From Actinomycetota bacterium (lineage in GTDB: Bacteria; Actinomycetota; Geothermincolia; Fen-727; Anoxymicrobiaceae), in assembly GCA_018831265.1 (NCBI GenBank), contig JAHJCO010000014.1:1-64000 (forward strand): a stretch of DNA of 64,000 bases, read 5' to 3'. Shown here piece after piece: positions 60,817 through 64,000 of the stretch. Positions within the stretch are counted from its first letter, which is position 1, and each line of letters opens with the position of its first letter. The notes under the pieces are model-generated. The model worked only from the letters and a program-made list of their open reading frames with translations, was not told the DNA's origin and made no database searches. The position numbers and the translations under genes were made by a program.

Positions 60817-62479
60817 AGTCGTAGAGCAGGAGCTCGAAGCAGGCCCCGCCGTCGTTGAAGACCGTCACCTCTCCGCCGTAGACACGCGTGATCTTCTCGA
60901 CGATCGACAGGCCTATCCCCGTGTCGCCGGCCTCTCCCCTGGTGAAAGGCACGAAGATACTGTCCAGCAGGTCGGGCGTTATGCCCGGGCCGTTATCCCT
61001 GACAAGGAATCTGTGCCCGCCGCTGTCCCCCGGCTCCAGGGCCTTTATCTCCAGCACCGGCTCCACGCTGTCGTTGTAGACGATCGCGTTCTTGATCAGG
61101 TTTGAGAACACCTGGTAGATATGGGTGGGTGAAGCGACTATCGATCCCAGCTCCTCGTCGCGCCTGACCGTCACCCCCCGGATCTCCAGCTCGTTCGAGC
61201 GCTCCGCCAGTATCTCGTCCACCTTCTCCGACACGTCCACCGGAATGACCTCCTTGGGCACCTGCCCGGACTCGGCCAGCATCAGGAGGTCGTCGATGAG
61301 ATGGTTGGCCCGTTCCAGCCCGCTCTTCATCGCCGCCAGGGTCTCGTCCATGAACACCTGGATCTCGGCTGAAAGGGGACGTTCCAGCAACTGCTCGAAG
61401 GTATAGGCGGCCATGGTGACGTCGTGAAGCGGGTTCTTCAGGTCGTGTGAGACAGTGTGCGCGTAGCCCAGCAGCTCGGCGTTGGCCCTCTCGTACTCCT
61501 GCTCCCGTCGCTTCTGCTCGGTGATATCGGTCACTATGCCCCGTATGCCGACCGGCTCGCCCTCCTCCAGGACCAGCCGGGCCGAGATCACCACCGGGAA
61601 GGTGGAACCGTCTCTCCTGCGCGCGACGTACTCGCGGTGGATCTCCGGGACCTTGAAGCGGACCATGAGGCCGATGTCCTTCATCGCCGTGACCGGGTCA
61701 GCCATCACATCCCTCACGTTCATTCCCCTCGCGACGGCGTCGTCGTCATAGCCGAAGATGGTGAAGGCGTTTGCGTTGGTGTAGCTGATGTTCCCGTCGG
61801 TGTCCATCTCGAAAACGACCTGGGGAAGGGAGTCCGCGAGCTCCCTGTACTTGCGCTCGCTGGCGCGGACCCGGTCCTCGACCTGCTTCTGCTCAGTGAC
61901 ATCGCTCAGAACCCCCCGGAGCCCCACCACCTTACCGTCCCTCACTATGGGGCTCGAAGCCACCAGCACGGGAAAGGCGCTTCCGTCCTTGCGCATGGCG
62001 GTGTAGCTCCTCGTGCCGGAGAGCGTCCCCGCCCGGGCCCGCTTGAAGTTCTCCACCATCTTCTCCCGCTCCTCCTCCGGCACGAAACTCAGCGGGTCCA
62101 GGCGCCCCGACTCCATGTCCTGGCGGTTGTAACCGAACCACTCGAGGGCGAGCCTGTTGGCATAGGTGATATTCCCGCGGGTGTCGGACTCGACCACCGC
62201 CTGGGGAAGCTGGTCGGCAAGCTCGCGGAAGCGCCTCTCGGACTCCACGAGCCCCGCGAGGACCCGCCGCATGGCCAGGTGCCCGAGCAGGAGGAGGACC
62301 AGGATGATGGAGGTGGTAAGCGCGACGTCGGCGAAGAACGAGGCCAGCGTCTCGTCCTTCGCGATGAGGTAGTACAGGTCGATACCGATCAGGCACAGCT
62401 CCGCGGCCACGAAGATGGCGATCAGGGACCACACGTAGAGTCTTTGAGGCCTGGTTGTCTTGCTCATCGCCGTACTCAT
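60803..62479 (-). CDS. Membrane-bound sensor histidine kinase with two PAS domains
   Basis: 558 residues. Two membrane segments (about 16-37 and 52-68) are followed by PAS 1 (about 82-197) and PAS 2 (about 208-323). The phosphoacceptor is H345 in HTVSHDLKNPL, with an ATPase domain containing NLIKNAIVYND, DNGPGIT and TGIGLSIVEKITR. A paralogue of the kinase at 57716 (shared LLYD ending). The last residues Gly-Gln-Thr and the stop come from a family-C repeat. No response regulator is adjacent. Confidence 0.9.
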   Translation of the reverse strand: MSTAMSKTTRPQRLYVWSLIAIFVAAELCLIGIDLYYLIAKDETLASFFADVALTTSIILVLLLLGHLAMRRVLAGLVESERRFRELADQLPQAVVESDTRGNITYANRLALEWFGYNRQDMESGRLDPLSFVPEEEREKMVENFKRARAGTLSGTRSYTAMRKDGSAFPVLVASSPIVRDGKVVGLRGVLSDVTEQKQVEDRVRASERKYRELADSLPQVVFEMDTDGNISYTNANAFTIFGYDDDAVARGMNVRDVMADPVTAMKDIGLMVRFKVPEIHREYVARRRDGSTFPVVISARLVLEEGEPVGIRGIVTDITEQKRREQEYERANAELLGYAHTVSHDLKNPLHDVTMAAYTFEQLLERPLSAEIQVFMDETLAAMKSGLERANHLIDDLLMLAESGQVPKEVIPVDVSEKVDEILAERSNELEIRGVTVRRDEELGSIVASPTHIYQVFSNLIKNAIVYNDSVEPVLEIKALEPGDSGGHRFLVRDNGPGITPDLLDSIFVPFTRGEAGDTGIGLSIVEKITRVYGGEVTVFNDGGACFELLLYDWGQT

Positions 62480-62555
62480 GCTAATCGCAGATCATCGAGC
62501 CGTCCCGCATCTCCTCTATTCTAGCAGACGGATGACCCTTGCCAGCGCGAGCCGC

Positions 62556-63554
62556 CTACGGACCGAACGGGACCCTCCTGCGGAAACGCTTCGACAGCTC
62601 GTCGATCGCCCCCGTCTCCTTCGCGGTGAGCTTCAGCTCGTTGGCCATCACGTTCTGCTCCGCCTGGCTGACCTTGGTGGCCCCGGGTATGGCCACCACC
62701 GTGTCGCCGTAGTAGTTGACGAGCCAGGAAAGCGCGACCACTGCGGTCGAGACTCCGTTGGCGTCGGCTATCTCACCGAGGGTTCCGACCAGCTCCCTGC
62801 TGCTCTCCAGCTTGAGGCGCAGCAGATGCCGGCGGGCGAGCGGACGGCACTTGAGCAGGTCCGGATCCTCGTGGAACTTGCCGGTGAGCATGCCCATCTC
62901 CAGCGGTGACCAGGCTATGATGGTGACCCCCAGGTCCTTCGCGGCGGCCAGGAGCCCGTTGGTCTCGATGCGGCGGTTCAGCAGGCTGACCTTGACCTGG
63001 TTGGATGCAAGGGGCAGGCCCCGCTTCTGGAGGGCGGCGTGTGCCTTGCGCATCCAGGACTCCCAGAAGTTGCTGACCCCCACGGACCGGATGAGCCCCA
63101 GCTCCACCAGGTCCGCCATGGCGTCCATCTGCGCCTTCACGGATGCCAGGGCTATCGGTTGGTGGACCTGGTGCAGGCTGATGGAATACGGGTAGAGGCA
63201 GCGCCTGCGGGTCACTATGGTCCTGCCTATCGAGGCCGCGGTCCTCATGCCCGGCATCCACTTGGTCGCTACGACGACATCCTCGTCGGCGACCCCGTTC
63301 GCCCGGAGCGCGGCGGCCAGGCACCTCTCGGAGCGCCCCCACCCGTAGGCCTCGGCGGTGTCGAACCAGTTGATGCCGCCGACAAGGGCGGTCCTGACTA
63401 TCTCGTTAACCAGGTCCTGGTCGAGACACTCGTAGACGAAGCGGTCGAGACCCTTTCCCTCGGCGAACTGCCAGGTCCCCAGCCCGATGGGAGAGATCTC
63501 GATGCCGGTGCGCCCCAGCTGAACGCGGCGCGCTCCTGACGGTGTCGCGCTCAT
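62556..63554 (-). CDS. Aldo/keto reductase
   Basis: 332 residues. Tetrad region INWFDTAEAYGWGRSE (Asp, Tyr), VVATKW (Lys) and SISLHQVHQP (His). NADP(H)-binding end GVTIIAWSPLEMGMLTGKF and AIPGATKVSQAEQN. Reduces a carbonyl or acts in reverse; the substrate is unknown. ATG 63554 has AAAGGATCC upstream. The reading out to 63743 covers a repeat-rich leader and is rejected. Confidence 0.9.
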   Translation of the reverse strand: MSATPSGARRVQLGRTGIEISPIGLGTWQFAEGKGLDRFVYECLDQDLVNEIVRTALVGGINWFDTAEAYGWGRSERCLAAALRANGVADEDVVVATKWMPGMRTAASIGRTIVTRRRCLYPYSISLHQVHQPIALASVKAQMDAMADLVELGLIRSVGVSNFWESWMRKAHAALQKRGLPLASNQVKVSLLNRRIETNGLLAAAKDLGVTIIAWSPLEMGMLTGKFHEDPDLLKCRPLARRHLLRLKLESSRELVGTLGEIADANGVSTAVVALSWLVNYYGDTVVAIPGATKVSQAEQNVMANELKLTAKETGAIDELSKRFRRRVPFGP

Positions 63555-63671
63555 CAGGATCCTTTCTGTCGGTTGACTGGACAGGTCCCATTTTAAGGGG
63601 GGCATCGCGACACGCCAAACGCAACCAACCCCTTTAACAGTTTCTGGTGTGACGGGAGTTGTGCGCGTGAT

Positions 63672-63838
63672 GGGTGTCAGACATTTGAATCGCAGCATCA
63701 ACACCAGTTGACTGATGTAACAGAAGCCACAGAAATCGCCCAATGGCCAGCCTCGGAGCCCATTTCGGTGTCACTCATGATGCTAGGAATACCTATATAT
63801 TATTAGAGTTAATTATTGTGATTCAAACCTCTGACACC
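63672..63838. mobile_element. MITE-like element with 19-bp terminal inverted repeats
   Basis: GGTGTCAGACATTTGAATC (63672-63690) and GATTCAAACCTCTGACACC (63820-63838) are inverted repeats matching at 17 of 19 positions and enclose about 130 bp without an ORF. The interior is AT-rich (ACCTATATATTATTAGAGTT). The GTCAGACA end matches family E. Probably a non-autonomous relative of the REP elements. Confidence 0.65.
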
Positions 63839-63850
63839 GGGGGAGACTTC

Positions 63851-63884
63851 AATGCAAAAAACGCAAGATCTCAGGTTTGACCCC
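63851..63884. repeat. REP half-element, family C
   Basis: AATGCAAAAAACGCAAGATC then TCAGGTTTGACCCC, a single half-unit like those at 15984. Confidence 0.85.
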
Positions 63885-63916
63885 GGTGTTGCCCGTTGAT
63901 CAGCTCATGGACGAAC

Positions 63917-63994
63917 CGGGGGGTCAGACACTTGCACGCGCTCAACTCCCATCAGCAGTTCGATTGGCGTCAACGCGTGAAATTGTCTGACGCC
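63917..63994. repeat. REPIN-like element, family E
   Basis: GGGGGGTCAGACACTTGCACG and the inverted arm CGTGAAATTGTCTGACGCC, with about 40 bp between, same layout and length as 21255-21331. The 64-kb window ends just after it. Confidence 0.75.
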
Positions 63995-64000
63995 CTTCAT

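Noticed and set aside
63555..64000. N-terminal extension of the aldo/keto reductase
   Set aside because: Upstream sequence is MITE and REP material; ATG 63554 has the ribosome binding site.

Overview
The window is a GC-rich bacterial chromosome segment with dense genes on both strands, strong GGAGG-type ribosome binding sites and frequent TTG/GTG starts. The mix of long secreted proteins carrying WYLAEGTTAWGF-type modules, acyl-CoA metabolism, many TetR-type regulators, Cys-rich ferredoxins and duplicated UbiA prenyltransferases suggests an uncultured, deep-branching actinobacterium-like organism. That placement is an inference from gene style, not from a marker gene. I saw no rRNA, tRNA, phage module or CRISPR array.

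Layout. 1-12.4 kb: a cut-off Y1 transposase, an FGGY sugar kinase, a saccharopine-dehydrogenase-like protein, a winged-helix/4Fe-4S protein, a secreted esterase and a secreted propeller-like protein. An oxidoreductase operon follows (hypothetical, VAO-type FAD oxidase, Cys-rich ferredoxin), divergent from a MerR-TetR fusion regulator, and then a Cys-rich membrane protein. 12.4-21.2 kb: an asparagine-synthase-like protein, a GH29 fucosidase, YihY, a SulP transporter, a beta-lactamase-fold lipoprotein and an HpnA-like epimerase. 21.3-24.9 kb: a PadR-led operon with two half-size ArsP-like permeases and an ABC-2 exporter. 25-34.2 kb: TetR plus a CrtI-like FAD enzyme, a REP-associated transposase (RAYT), a TMEM175-like channel, acyl-CoA synthetase, two UbiA prenyltransferases, a second Cys-rich ferredoxin and an SCP2-like protein. 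34.3-45.8 kb: three very large secreted proteins sharing one C-terminal four-module cassette. 45.8-48.3 kb: a lipoprotein, an M20 peptidase pseudogene, a TRIC channel and a MazF/RHH toxin-antitoxin pair. 48.4-57.7 kb: a lipid-oxidation cluster under a TetR regulator with a 20-bp operator. It holds two thiolase-like/DUF35 pairs, an enoyl-CoA hydratase, a desaturase-FNR-ferredoxin fusion and an acyl-CoA synthetase. 57.7-64 kb: two PAS histidine kinases, a further acyl-CoA synthetase, an aldo/keto reductase and a repeat-rich end.

The most striking feature is a REP/REPIN system. More than 25 short palindromic elements in several families sit in nearly every intergenic gap, and most share a GGGTCA(G/A) core. 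A full-length RAYT gene is itself bracketed by two copies. The elements are not neutral spacers: at least ten genes take their stop codon, and often their last residues, from an element. One element gives both flanking convergent genes the same Gly-Gln-Thr-stop ending. Three near-identical 87-bp elements sit directly downstream of the three giant secreted genes.

Other points worth follow-up: the self-contained desaturase-reductase-ferredoxin fusion, two ferredoxin-like proteins with a CFCCxCCC motif, the duplicated thiolase-like/DUF35 pairs that lack the usual Cys nucleophile, and a MerR-TetR fusion whose two DNA-binding domains are separated by an A9 tract.
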